DNA from: JAADIV01 sp964439085
GTDB taxonomy: Bacteria > Desulfobacterota > Desulfobulbia > Desulfobulbales > VMSU01
Length of the DNA: 13,081 nucleotides
Reading direction: 5' to 3'
Assembly: GCA_964439085.1 (NCBI GenBank)
Contig: CAYTNB010000064.1
Location: 1 to 13,081 of the forward strand
The notes beneath the pieces were generated by a model, which saw nothing but the letters and a program-made list of their open reading frames with translations, had not been told where the DNA came from and did no database searches. The translations under genes were made by a program, and so were the position numbers. Shown here in pieces: positions 1 to 7,192 of the stretch. Within the stretch, counting starts at the first letter, position 1. Each line of letters opens with the position of its first letter.

Positions 1-69
1 GGCTTCGATGTCTGCGCTTATCTGCAGTAGGCTCTCTATTCTCGGACAGCCTCCTAGCAATACAATAAA

Positions 70-93
70 ACTTATTTTTTGTAAAAAATAAGT
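70..93. repeat. AT-rich perfect hairpin
   Basis: ACTTATTTTTT at 70-80 is followed by GT and then its exact reverse complement at 83-93, giving an 11-bp perfect stem with a very tight loop. It has T-runs on both strands and might act as a weak bidirectional transcription end, but the stem has almost no GC pairs, so termination is not assured. No gene in the window ends next to it. Confidence 0.5.
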
Positions 94-204
94 TAGTGAA
101 GACCATGCATAAGCGTAGGGCTTCGATAATACAAATTTTATAGTACTATTGCTTCGGTGTTTAAATAGTTAAAACATGCCGGAATGACGATATCATTGAC
201 AACT

Positions 205-237
205 GTCATCCCCGAATGTTTTTATCGGGGATCCAGG
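205..237. repeat. Extragenic hairpin repeat, GTCATCCCCGA type
   Basis: ATCCCCGA (208-215) and TCGGGGAT (225-232) form a perfect 8-bp stem around a 9-nt loop. The context, with GGAATGAC at 181-188 and ATCCAGG at 231-237, resembles the short dispersed extragenic repeats common in proteobacterial genomes that begin GTCAT(T/C)CC and end in ATCCAG. Related wording (CCTGGATTCCCG) recurs inside the foldback at 6906-6917. Family membership is my inference; the hairpin itself is directly visible. Confidence 0.55.
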
Positions 238-290
238 AAGGCTGTTTTTTTGCTGCCATACAGGCTGTATCTTTTAGATATTTAACCACC

Positions 291-376
291 GGGGCACTAA
301 CACCCCACGAGGGGGTATTAGTACCTTAAAAATTCTTTTCTAAAAAACAAGAAAACAATCGGTAAGGTACTAATAC
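291..376. repeat. Dispersed palindromic repeat, copy 1
   Basis: Bases 296-354 are the reverse complement of 9851-9910 with only a few differences (two substitutions and one indel by eye). The core is an imperfect hairpin, CTAACACCCC, then ACGA, then GGGGGTATTAG. In this copy a second, perfect 14-bp inverted repeat is also present: GTATTAGTACCTTA at 315-328 and its complement at 363-376, around a 34-nt loop. The right arm ends four bases before the GTG at 380. It encodes nothing and looks like a non-autonomous or extragenic palindromic element. Confidence 0.7.
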
Positions 377-421
377 TTTGTGAAAAATAATGCTATAAAA
401 ATATTAGTAAACGGGGGTTTG

Positions 422-1198
422 ATGAAAAATAATAGTTACATAATAGATGGACATGTGCATACTAAATTATGTCATCATGCTGTTGGCGAGATGAATGAGT
501 ATGCTGTTTGTGCTATTAATAAAGGGCTTAAGAAAATTATTTTCCTGGAACATCTTGAGGTTGGGATTAAATATTTTGAGGTAACCTGGCTTACTGAAAA
601 TGATTTTAAAGCTTATTTTGATATGGGGCATGAATTACAAACAAAATACCTGGGGACGCTAATAATTGGACTTGGAGTAGAGGTCGGCTATAATCCTCGG
701 CGGATTTCTGAAACAAAAGATTTTTTGGCTGAACGTCAATGGGATCGAATCGGTTTGTCATACCATTATTATGAGCATGAGGGGCAGCATCTTAATATGC
801 TAAGCCGCAAACCGCAAAATTTGGCAAAATTCTCTGAAATTGGAGCCGGGAAGGTGATTAGTGTCTATTTAGCCGGATTGTTGGCCGGTATCCGCCAGTT
901 GCCGGTAACGGTGGTTTGTCATCTGGATGCCGTCCTGAGACATCATCCAGATGTATATTTTGATAAAGGTCACGAAAGGCAGATTCTGGAAATTTTGATC
1001 GAAATGGTAGAAAGGGGCATTGCGCTGGAAGTTAATACCGCTGGCTATGTGAGTCGCCATGAACCATACCCTAATATGAGGATTATTAAACAGGCTCAAA
1101 AAATGGGGGTGAAACTTGTTGCCGGATCTGATGCCCATCGCCCCCAGGATGTGGGACGAAATTTTGACAGGCTGGCTGAATTGTTTGTTTTTCACTGA
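422..1198 (+). CDS. PHP-domain phosphoesterase, histidinol-phosphatase-like
   Basis: This 258-residue protein belongs to the PHP (polymerase and histidinol phosphatase) superfamily of metal-dependent phosphoesterases. Its length and layout match HisK-type histidinol-phosphatases, which remove phosphate from L-histidinol phosphate in histidine synthesis. Metal-ligand motifs appear in the expected order: DGHVHT (9-14) with HH at 18-19, EH (43-44), GVEVGY with E87, SYHYY with H115, CHLD (166-169), NTAG (205-208) and GSDAH (235-239). I chose the ATG at 422 because GGGGG lies four bases upstream. An in-frame GTG at 380 would add 14 residues (VKNNAIKILVNGGL) and lacks such a site. The 11-base string TGAAAAATAAT occurs at both possible starts (381-391, 423-433). 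No his genes adjoin it, so the substrate is uncertain. It appears monocistronic, directly downstream of the palindromic repeat. Confidence 0.85.
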   Translation: MKNNSYIIDGHVHTKLCHHAVGEMNEYAVCAINKGLKKIIFLEHLEVGIKYFEVTWLTENDFKAYFDMGHELQTKYLGTLIIGLGVEVGYNPRRISETKDFLAERQWDRIGLSYHYYEHEGQHLNMLSRKPQNLAKFSEIGAGKVISVYLAGLLAGIRQLPVTVVCHLDAVLRHHPDVYFDKGHERQILEILIEMVERGIALEVNTAGYVSRHEPYPNMRIIKQAQKMGVKLVAGSDAHRPQDVGRNFDRLAELFVFH

Positions 1199-1522
1199 AT
1201 AACGGTTCATAATAGACATTTAAAAGCCTTCGAGAAGCTCAATCAGCGTTATTCTTATCACTATCTTTGACAACATATGGTTGGAGTCAGGTCGTGGTGT
1301 ATTGAGATTGTTGTTACGAATCTGTAACCACGGTATATGCTTATGTTGGTGGTTGCCCTTTGATTATGCCTGGGATAAGTTTAAAAACATAAAAGTCAAA
1401 TGGTAAAAAAGACAATATATCAACAAGATGAAAAAAGTCAGATCTTGATGGCATATTAGTTGCTTGATTGTAAGTATAGTTTCTGCTGCCACTTAAAAAA
1501 CACTATCTTACAGGTGATTATT
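1199..1522. other. Spacer between the PHP gene and rpoH-like gene
   Basis: These 324 bases contain no supported gene. The main content is a candidate sigma-70 promoter (1311-1339) with a small inverted repeat, GTTAC (1313-1317) and GTAAC (1324-1328), across its spacer, and AACCAC/GTGGTT arms at 1326-1331 and 1349-1354. If the promoter is real, the sigma gene has a long AT-rich leader of about 175 bases. I see no clear terminator for the PHP gene. Confidence 0.5.
1311..1339 (+). promoter_or_regulatory. Candidate sigma-70 promoter for the rpoH-like gene
   Basis: TTGTTA (1311-1316), a 17-base spacer and TATATG (1334-1339) give four of six matches at each hexamer with ideal spacing. The inverted pair GTTAC/GTAAC lies across the -35 edge and spacer and could bind a regulator. 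The call rests on consensus matching only. Confidence 0.35.
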
Positions 1523-2389
1523 ATGAAATCTGCACAATGTGCTATAAATCCTATGCAGACAGGGATTCATTCTTTGGAATATACAGTCATCGGTAGTTAC
1601 ATGAACGAGATAAGTCAACATCGTTTATTAACGAAGGATGAGACCAGAAAATTGACTATGCAGGTATATGAGAATGATGACCGACAGGCCGGACGTGCGT
1701 TGGTGGTCGGAAATTTGCGTTTAGTGGTTAAGCTGGTCATGAATTTTCAGCGTTATTGGAAAGATAATTTTTTGGATCTTATTCAAGAGGGTAATTTTGG
1801 TCTGGTTAAGGCAGTGGATAAATTTGATCCTCACAAGGGTGTGAAATTTTCATCTTATGCGGCTTATTGGATAAGGGCCTATATCCTGAAATTTATAATG
1901 GATAATTGGCGGTTAGTTAAAATCGGTACCACGCAAGCCCAGCGTAAGTTGTTTTATAGATTGAATAAGGAACGGAAGGTACTGGAGTCACGGGGGATCA
2001 AACCCGATAATAAAATATTGGCAAAAAGACTTGGGGTAAGAGTAAAAGATATTGTTGAGATGACTCAACGTCTGAATAATTGCGATTTGTCCATCGAGAC
2101 ACCTACAGGAGATAACTCTTCCAACCAACAAAAAATATCTTTAAAAAGCCTATCACCTGCAGTCGCAGACGAGGTAGAGGATAGCGAGTATACCGCCTGG
2201 TTTAGGAATGAACTGGAAAAATTTAGACAAAAAATGAATGAGCGGGAACAGGCGATTCTTTTTGAACGTTTGCTAAGTGAAGAACCTCGTACGTTAAGTG
2301 ATATTGCCGGGCAATTTTCCATATCCAGAGAACGGGTGCGGCAGATTGAATCTGTTCTACTTGGGAAGCTTAGGCCTATCTTTATGTAG
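1523..2389 (+). CDS. rpoH: RNA polymerase sigma factor, RpoH (sigma-32) family
   Basis: This 288-residue sigma-70 family factor most resembles the heat-shock sigma RpoH, which directs RNA polymerase to chaperone and protease promoters. Region 1.2 is seen at about 23-45 (SYMNEISQHRLLTKDE). Region 2 spans about 57-130, with NLRLVV, DLIQEGNFGL, FDPHKGVKFSSYA and YWIRAYI. The RpoH box follows as QRKLFYRLN (140-148), a hallmark separating RpoH from RpoD and RpoS. Region 4 with its helix-turn-helix is at about 238-283 (TLSDIAGQFSISRERVRQIE). The ATG at 1523 is preceded five bases earlier by AGGTGA (1512-1517); an upstream in-frame TTG at 1460 has no such support. The length matches RpoH (about 284 residues in E. 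coli). A long AT-rich leader could allow thermal control of translation, but I see no defined structure. The gene converges with dnaE across a 150-base spacer with no clear terminator. Confidence 0.88.
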   Translation: MKSAQCAINPMQTGIHSLEYTVIGSYMNEISQHRLLTKDETRKLTMQVYENDDRQAGRALVVGNLRLVVKLVMNFQRYWKDNFLDLIQEGNFGLVKAVDKFDPHKGVKFSSYAAYWIRAYILKFIMDNWRLVKIGTTQAQRKLFYRLNKERKVLESRGIKPDNKILAKRLGVRVKDIVEMTQRLNNCDLSIETPTGDNSSNQQKISLKSLSPAVADEVEDSEYTAWFRNELEKFRQKMNEREQAILFERLLSEEPRTLSDIAGQFSISRERVRQIESVLLGKLRPIFM

Positions 2390-2539
2390 GTATTTGGCTG
2401 AGGCTGTTGAACTTCGACAAGATTAGCGAACATCTTTATGAAAAATTGGGGCAAACATATGGTTGTCTAAGTTCGCATCATCCACTCAATAAGCTGGTTG
2501 ATGTGTACAACACCAATATTGGCTGGATCTCCGTAAAAT

Positions 2540-5500
2540 TTACTTTTGGTTCTGCCGCCATTTCCCACGGCCATCTTTCTTGGCCTCAACCTGTTTGGGG
2601 TGAAATATTACCTGGCTCTGTTCAAATAATTGGATAATGCTGTCCCTAAAATCTCGACATGGTCGAATGGTTATATCCTTGGCAATTTCTATATCCACTT
2701 CACCGCGTTTATCAAAATGAATGGTCAAATTAACCGGACACGGCCCGTAAAATTTCTGTAAAATCTGCTTTAAGCCCTCAACCTTTGGCCTTGACATGCC
2801 ATCGGCCTGTAGAACAATAGTTGTCTTGTCTGTGAATTTCTTTCTCGCTCCATGCAAACTGTCAACAGTGTCAGCAATGATCTTGGCGTCGTTTTCTTCA
2901 TCTGTTTGCAACTTTCCCTGAATGATTAAAGGTTCGTCGCTGGTTAATAACTCAGAGCACTCAGCAAAAAGCCGTGGAAAGACGATTACCTCTATGCTAC
3001 CGGCAAGATCCTCCAAGGTAATAAAGGCCATCCTTTCCTTTTTCTTACTTTTATGTTCCTTGTATGAACGAATCAGGCCGCCGACCCTGACCTGGTGCTC
3101 GTGTTTGCTAGCCGCAAGTACCAGTAGATTGTCATCTACCAATTCTCGTAATTCATGTTGATATTTATCCAGGGGGTGACCGGAAATATAAAAACCGACC
3201 ATTTCTTTCTCTGCCGTCAGCAGCTTCTTATTATCCCATTCCGGGATGTCAGGCAGTGGAATTCCATTGTTTGGTTTATTAGCATCTTCGGGCAGCATAC
3301 CAAAAAGGGAAATCTGACCGCTCTGTTTATCACGCTGGGCGGCTTGGGCCTGATCCATGGCCTGATCCATAATGGCAAAGAGCTGTGATCTTCTAACCCC
3401 TAAAGAATCAAAGGACCCGGCCTTTATGAGGCTTTCAATTACTCTTTTATTAACCCTGCGGGAATCAACCCTGACACAAAAATCTTCCAGAGATTTATAG
3501 GCCCCTTCCTTTTCCCGTTCCTCTATGATTGAATCAAGGGCAGCACCACCGACGTTTTTAACAGCGGCCAGGCCGAAACGGATTCGTTCATCAATAACGT
3601 TAAAGTCCTTGTCACTCTCGTTAATATCAGGTGGCAGAACTTCAATATCATGAGCTTTGCATTCATTTATATACAGGACAATTTTGTCGGTGTTAGTGAC
3701 GTCGCAGGAGAGCAAGGCCGCCATGAATTGGGCTGGATAATGGGCCTTCAGGTAGGCCGTTTGGTATGAAATCAGAGCGTATGCCGCACTGTGGGATTTG
3801 TTGAAACCATAACCGGCAAATTTGGCCATTAAGTCGAAGATGTATGCTGCTTTATCGGCCGGGATGTTATTCTTCAGGGAGCCTGCCATAAATTTGTCTT
3901 TTTCAGCATCCATAACGGCCTGGATTTTTTTGCCCATGGCGCGGCGGAGAATGTCGGCATCACCAAGGGTGTACAGAGCCAGGACGTTGGCGATTTTCAT
4001 GACCTGTTCCTGGTAGACGATGACTCCGTATGTCTCTTTTAATATGGGCTCAAGTTGGGGCAAGGGATATTTGGCTACCATCCTGCCGTGCTTGGTGTTG
4101 ACAAAGTCTGACACCATACCACTTTCCAATGGGCCGGGTCGGTAAAGGGCTACCAGGGCGACAAGATCGCTGAAAACCTCGGGCTTCATATCAACCAAAA
4201 GCTTCCGCATGCCAGAACTTTCTAACTGGAATACTCCCAGAGCATCCCCCTTGCGAAGGAGCTTGAAGGTCTTGACATCGTCCATGGGAATGGCATCAAT
4301 GTCCAGCCTTTTACCGAGAATTTTGCTAATTAGGATAATGGCCCTCTCAATTACAGTGAGGGTCTTTAAACCCAAAAAATCGAATTTAATCAAGCCGGTC
4401 ATCTCGGTATATTTCTTGTCATACTGAGTGATAACCTCATCTTTGGGACCTCGGCAAACCGGCAGATACTCCATCATTGGCTTAGGTGAGATGACTACCC
4501 CGGCGGCATGGGTTGAAATGTGGCGTGGTAGTCCCTCAAGACGCATGGCGATGGTCAGTAACTCCTTAACCTGTTCATCTCGTTTCATTAAGTCCATGAG
4601 ACGAGGCTCCTGCTCAAGGGCCTCGGGCAAGGAAATGCCTAATTGATTGGGAATCATTTTAGCAATGCGGTCAACCTCGCCAAAGGTCATTGCCAGTGCC
4701 CGTCCCGTATCACGTATAACCCCCTTGGCCTTCATGGAGCCGTAGGCCGCAATTTGGGAGACATGCTCTTCGCCACCGTATTTCTTCTTTACGTAGTCGA
4801 TAACTTCGCCACGGCGCTCCTGACAAAAATCCACGTCAAAATCAGGCATTCCCTGCCGTTCGATATTCAGGAAACGTTCAAATATAAGACCATGCAGGAT
4901 AGGGTCTATATTGGTTATGCGCATTGTATATGCCACTAGGCTGCCGGCGCCGGAACCACGACCGGGTCCCACTGGTATACCGTTGTCTTTTGACCAATTG
5001 ATGAAGTCGGCAACTATCAAGAAATAGGCTGGGAATCCCATAACTTTTATGACCTCAATTTCCATGTCAAGGCGGGCGTTGTAGACTTTTTCATCTTCTT
5101 CGCTGAAGTCCATTTGCCCTTTAAGCCCAACAAGACGCTGCTCCAGTCCTTTTCGGGCCTGCTTCTCGAAATAGGATTCTCTTGTTTCTCCGTCAGGCGG
5201 AACAAAAATGGGGAAATAATTTTCTTTAAATTCCAGTTCTAGATTGCAACGCTCGGCAATGGCGACACTATTGACAATGGCCTCCGGGCAATCGGCAAAG
5301 TCTCGGCGCATGTCATCGGGAGACTTGAAATAGAGCTGGTCTGTCGAAAATTTAAAATGGCTGGGATCCTGCATGGTTTTACCGGTTTGGATGCAGAGCA
5401 GAACCTCATGGGCATAACTATCTTCACGGTTCAGATAATGGCAGTCGTTGGTGGCGACAAGGGGGATATCCAGCTGAGTGGATAATTCTTTCAGGCCGTT

Positions 5501-6076
5501 ATTAACTATGCGCTGCTCTTCCATGCCGTTTTCCTGAATCTCCAGGTAAAATCGGTCTCCGAAAAGCTCTTTGAATTCTTTGGCCGCCTTGGTCGCAGCC
5601 TGTATATTCTTATTATGGCCAATTTGATATGGTACTTCGCCGTGCAGACAAGCAGAGAGGGCGATGAGGCCTTCGCTACATTCGGCCAGAAGCTCTTTGT
5701 CGATACGAGGTTTGTAATAAAAACCATCCAACTGGGCGGTACTGGCCAATTTTAATAAATTCTGATAGCCCGTCTTGTTCATGGCCAGGAGAACAAGATG
5801 ATAATAAGGGATGTCGTCGCCAGCCCTTGAGCCTTTGAGTTTACGGCTTTTGGGGGCTATATAAAATTCACAGCCTATAATGGGCTTTAGGCCTGCTTTT
5901 TTGGCGGTAACATAGAATTCCAGAGCGCCAAACATAGTGCCGTGGTCGGTAATAGTAACGGTATCCATGCCATATTCCTTGCATTTGGCATAGAGATCAT
6001 TAAAACGAATGGCTCCGTCAAGCAGGCTATATTGGGTGTGGACGTGGAGGTGAACAAAATTTGCGGCGTTGGTCAT
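2540..6076 (-). CDS. dnaE: DNA polymerase III alpha subunit
   Basis: This is the replicative polymerase catalytic subunit, 1178 residues, close to the usual 1160. Domains in order: PHP (about 1-215), polymerase palm and thumb with GRGSGAGS (372-379), the catalytic aspartates in DFDVDF (412-417) and the third aspartate in KFDFLGLKT (564-572), fingers with YRPGP (645-649), tandem helix-hairpin-helix region (about 820-900), the internal beta-clamp motif QISLF (921-925), an OB fold (about 995-1075) and a C-terminal tail. All expected core motifs are present, so it should be functional. The PHP site keeps the full set of metal ligands (HVH 11-13, D44/H45, E70, H93, C143, D211, H213) that E. coli DnaE has partly lost. 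The start MTNAANFVHLHVHTQYS is canonical, although no strong Shine-Dalgarno sequence lies just before it. The nearest upstream sequence is the decayed HNH gene, 40 bases away. Confidence 0.97.
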   Translation of the reverse strand: MTNAANFVHLHVHTQYSLLDGAIRFNDLYAKCKEYGMDTVTITDHGTMFGALEFYVTAKKAGLKPIIGCEFYIAPKSRKLKGSRAGDDIPYYHLVLLAMNKTGYQNLLKLASTAQLDGFYYKPRIDKELLAECSEGLIALSACLHGEVPYQIGHNKNIQAATKAAKEFKELFGDRFYLEIQENGMEEQRIVNNGLKELSTQLDIPLVATNDCHYLNREDSYAHEVLLCIQTGKTMQDPSHFKFSTDQLYFKSPDDMRRDFADCPEAIVNSVAIAERCNLELEFKENYFPIFVPPDGETRESYFEKQARKGLEQRLVGLKGQMDFSEEDEKVYNARLDMEIEVIKVMGFPAYFLIVADFINWSKDNGIPVGPGRGSGAGSLVAYTMRITNIDPILHGLIFERFLNIERQGMPDFDVDFCQERRGEVIDYVKKKYGGEEHVSQIAAYGSMKAKGVIRDTGRALAMTFGEVDRIAKMIPNQLGISLPEALEQEPRLMDLMKRDEQVKELLTIAMRLEGLPRHISTHAAGVVISPKPMMEYLPVCRGPKDEVITQYDKKYTEMTGLIKFDFLGLKTLTVIERAIILISKILGKRLDIDAIPMDDVKTFKLLRKGDALGVFQLESSGMRKLLVDMKPEVFSDLVALVALYRPGPLESGMVSDFVNTKHGRMVAKYPLPQLEPILKETYGVIVYQEQVMKIANVLALYTLGDADILRRAMGKKIQAVMDAEKDKFMAGSLKNNIPADKAAYIFDLMAKFAGYGFNKSHSAAYALISYQTAYLKAHYPAQFMAALLSCDVTNTDKIVLYINECKAHDIEVLPPDINESDKDFNVIDERIRFGLAAVKNVGGAALDSIIEEREKEGAYKSLEDFCVRVDSRRVNKRVIESLIKAGSFDSLGVRRSQLFAIMDQAMDQAQAAQRDKQSGQISLFGMLPEDANKPNNGIPLPDIPEWDNKKLLTAEKEMVGFYISGHPLDKYQHELRELVDDNLLVLAASKHEHQVRVGGLIRSYKEHKSKKKERMAFITLEDLAGSIEVIVFPRLFAECSELLTSDEPLIIQGKLQTDEENDAKIIADTVDSLHGARKKFTDKTTIVLQADGMSRPKVEGLKQILQKFYGPCPVNLTIHFDKRGEVDIEIAKDITIRPCRDFRDSIIQLFEQSQVIFHPKQVEAKKDGRGKWRQNQK

Positions 6077-6116
6077 GATAATAAGTATGTTAGCCCTCAG
6101 GAAATACCGCTAGGTA

Positions 6117-6697
6117 TCACGCAAGAAACTCTTTAGTTTGCTTGGGGTATTTTTGAATGAGCCATTTTAACAATTCGACTTGGTCACTGCCTTTAGCTCG
6201 ACGGACTTGAGCTAGAAGTTTCAGGCAGGAGGGTCGTTCCAGGGTTAGATTTTATGCCCCTTCGTTGCAAACTGAGCAGATTGCACAAAGGTTTGCTTGA
6301 TCGTCTGTTCCACCGATTTATCAACAATATGTCTAATATATAATCTTGTCTTTCTTTCGGCGTCATATGGGTGTGGCTCCCCGGCAACTGCACCGCACGT
6401 TTGGCAAGTGAATCCGTTTCTATCAAACACGAATGCTCTAGTTCCTTTTGAAATAGCACGTTCAAAAGCTGGTTGAGGCGTAGGGTTTTCCAAAATATAT
6501 TGCCCCGGCTTCAAATCACTTCGGTCATTATGGGTTTGTATCTGGTAGCCTTCTTCGGTTCTTAGCTCTCTTAGCCGCCTTGCCCATTCAGTTATCCCAC
6601 CAGCCACGGTACGCAATTCGTCAGAGTTCATAATCTTGCCAATAATGGCTAAAAAATGTTCTCTAAGTTTTGAGCGCGCACCTTTTTTCCTCACCAT
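6117..6697 (-). pseudogene. HNH endonuclease, frameshifted and with an in-frame stop
   Basis: The first part reads 128 residues in one frame: MVRKKGARSKLREHF..., an N-terminal helical region, FTCQTCGAVAGEPH with the first zinc CxxC at 98-101, and IRHIVDKS at 121-128. Around 6309-6313 the reading must shift frame to continue sensibly as GTDDQANLCAICSVCNEGA, which supplies the HNH asparagine region and second CxxC. A TAA at 6254-6252 then interrupts that frame. Beyond it the same frame continues as NLTLERPSCLKLLAQVRR and on to KEFLA and a TGA at 6119-6117. The pieces together match a ~193-residue HNH protein, and one missing base would restore a length divisible by three. The apparently open 150-residue frame therefore ends in a wrong-frame tail. 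The family's role is unclear to me; a restriction-type or homing-like nuclease is possible. No methyltransferase adjoins it. Confidence 0.85.
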
Positions 6698-6717
6698 GCC
6701 AACTAACCAATGCTCTT

Positions 6718-6746
6718 TTTATAGCAAGTCCCACCTCACCTATCAA
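6718..6746 (-). promoter_or_regulatory. Sigma-70 promoter upstream of the HNH pseudogene
   Basis: Reading the minus strand, TTGATA (6746-6741) is followed by a 17-base spacer and TATAAA (6723-6718). Both hexamers match consensus at five of six positions. The predicted start of transcription, near 6711, is about 14 bases before the ATG at 6697, so the leader would be very short. Transcription from here could also run into dnaE, whose start is 40 bases past the end of the broken gene. Confidence 0.5.
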
Positions 6747-6874
6747 AAAACAAATATTCGGTTATTGTAAATTGTAAGTATATACCAGAAATAAAATGGG
6801 CCAACCAGTCAATTCACTTGGCTCGCAACTCGTATCCGATTTTTTGTATTGATTCAAGCTGTTATCTTCTGCTG

Positions 6875-7000
6875 AGGTAACTTCTCCAAAAGTGGTGGTG
6901 AAACTCCTGGATTCCCGCATGTTTTTAACAGCGATGCGGTGTCACGGAATCCAGAAAAGTTCAACAATACCACTTACCACCACTTTGGGAGAAGTTACCT
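6875..7000. mobile_element. MITE-like foldback element, 126 bp
   Basis: Terminal arms of 25 bases (6875-6899 and 6976-7000) are inverted copies with one mismatch, starting AGGTAACTTCTCC. Further in, CTGGATTCC (6907-6915) pairs with GGAATCCAG (6946-6954), and CCGCAT (6915-6920) pairs with ATGCGG (6934-6939). The right half carries about 14 extra bases relative to the left. GCTG directly flanks both ends (6871-6874 and 7001-7004), within an 8-bp direct match CTGCTGAG (6869-6876, 6999-7006), as expected for target duplication. There is no coding capacity, so movement would need a transposase supplied elsewhere. I cannot assign a transposon family. The structure could also fold in RNA, but no T-run follows, so it is not a typical terminator. 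Confidence 0.7.
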
Positions 7001-7192
7001 GCTGAGTTTGACGGTATATTCAAGGCGGGCAAGTGATCTCAATCGTTATTTTTTAATGTCAAGGCTTTGAATAATTCGTTTGAGGTTAATAACTTAATCA
7101 CTACTAATATACTTATACCCCTCATGGTGTATTGAACAGAGTCCAGGGTCTTGATTTATTTGAAGTCTACGCTCATCTCCAATTTATCTGGA

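Larger units (their letters stand above)
1..421. other. Gene-free left margin rich in hairpins
   Basis: I see no convincing coding sequence here on either strand. The stretch holds an AT-rich hairpin (70-93), a GC-capped hairpin inside a CCGGAATGAC/GTCATC context (181-237), and a dispersed palindromic repeat next to the following gene (291-376). A direct repeat GGCTTCGAT occurs at 1-9 and 119-127, and CGCTTAT at 14-20 is inverted at 111-117. This density of small repeats is typical of extragenic spacer DNA. The 3' end of a gene left of the window could also be nearby. Confidence 0.6.
6698..7192. other. Spacer with promoter and MITE-like foldback
   Basis: These 495 bases lie between the HNH pseudogene and the TIM-barrel gene, both on the minus strand. 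They hold a good minus-strand promoter for the HNH gene (6718-6746) and the foldback at 6875-7000. The stretches 6750-6870 and 7007-7192 are AT-rich and show no gene. I see no clear rho-independent terminator for the TIM-barrel operon. Confidence 0.55.

Noticed and set aside
380..421. GTG at 380 as the start of the PHP gene
   Set aside because: It adds a non-homologous-looking N-terminal stretch and lies four bases after a repeat arm, while the ATG at 422 has a purine-rich site just upstream.
869..1219. Minus-strand open frame of 116 codons
   Set aside because: It lies inside the well-supported PHP gene and has no recognisable protein features.
1346..1357. Sigma-54 promoter at TTGGTGGTTGCC before rpoH
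   Set aside because: The spacing between the GG and GC elements is far from the required ten bases.
2065..2637. Open frames on both strands around the rpoH/dnaE junction (2065-2454 -, 2407-2637 +)
   Set aside because: Both overlap the coding ends of rpoH or dnaE, have no good ribosome site and no family-like motifs.
6245..6697. A complete 150-residue HNH protein
   Set aside because: The last ~22 residues are out of frame; the conserved zinc half lies in another frame, so I call a pseudogene.
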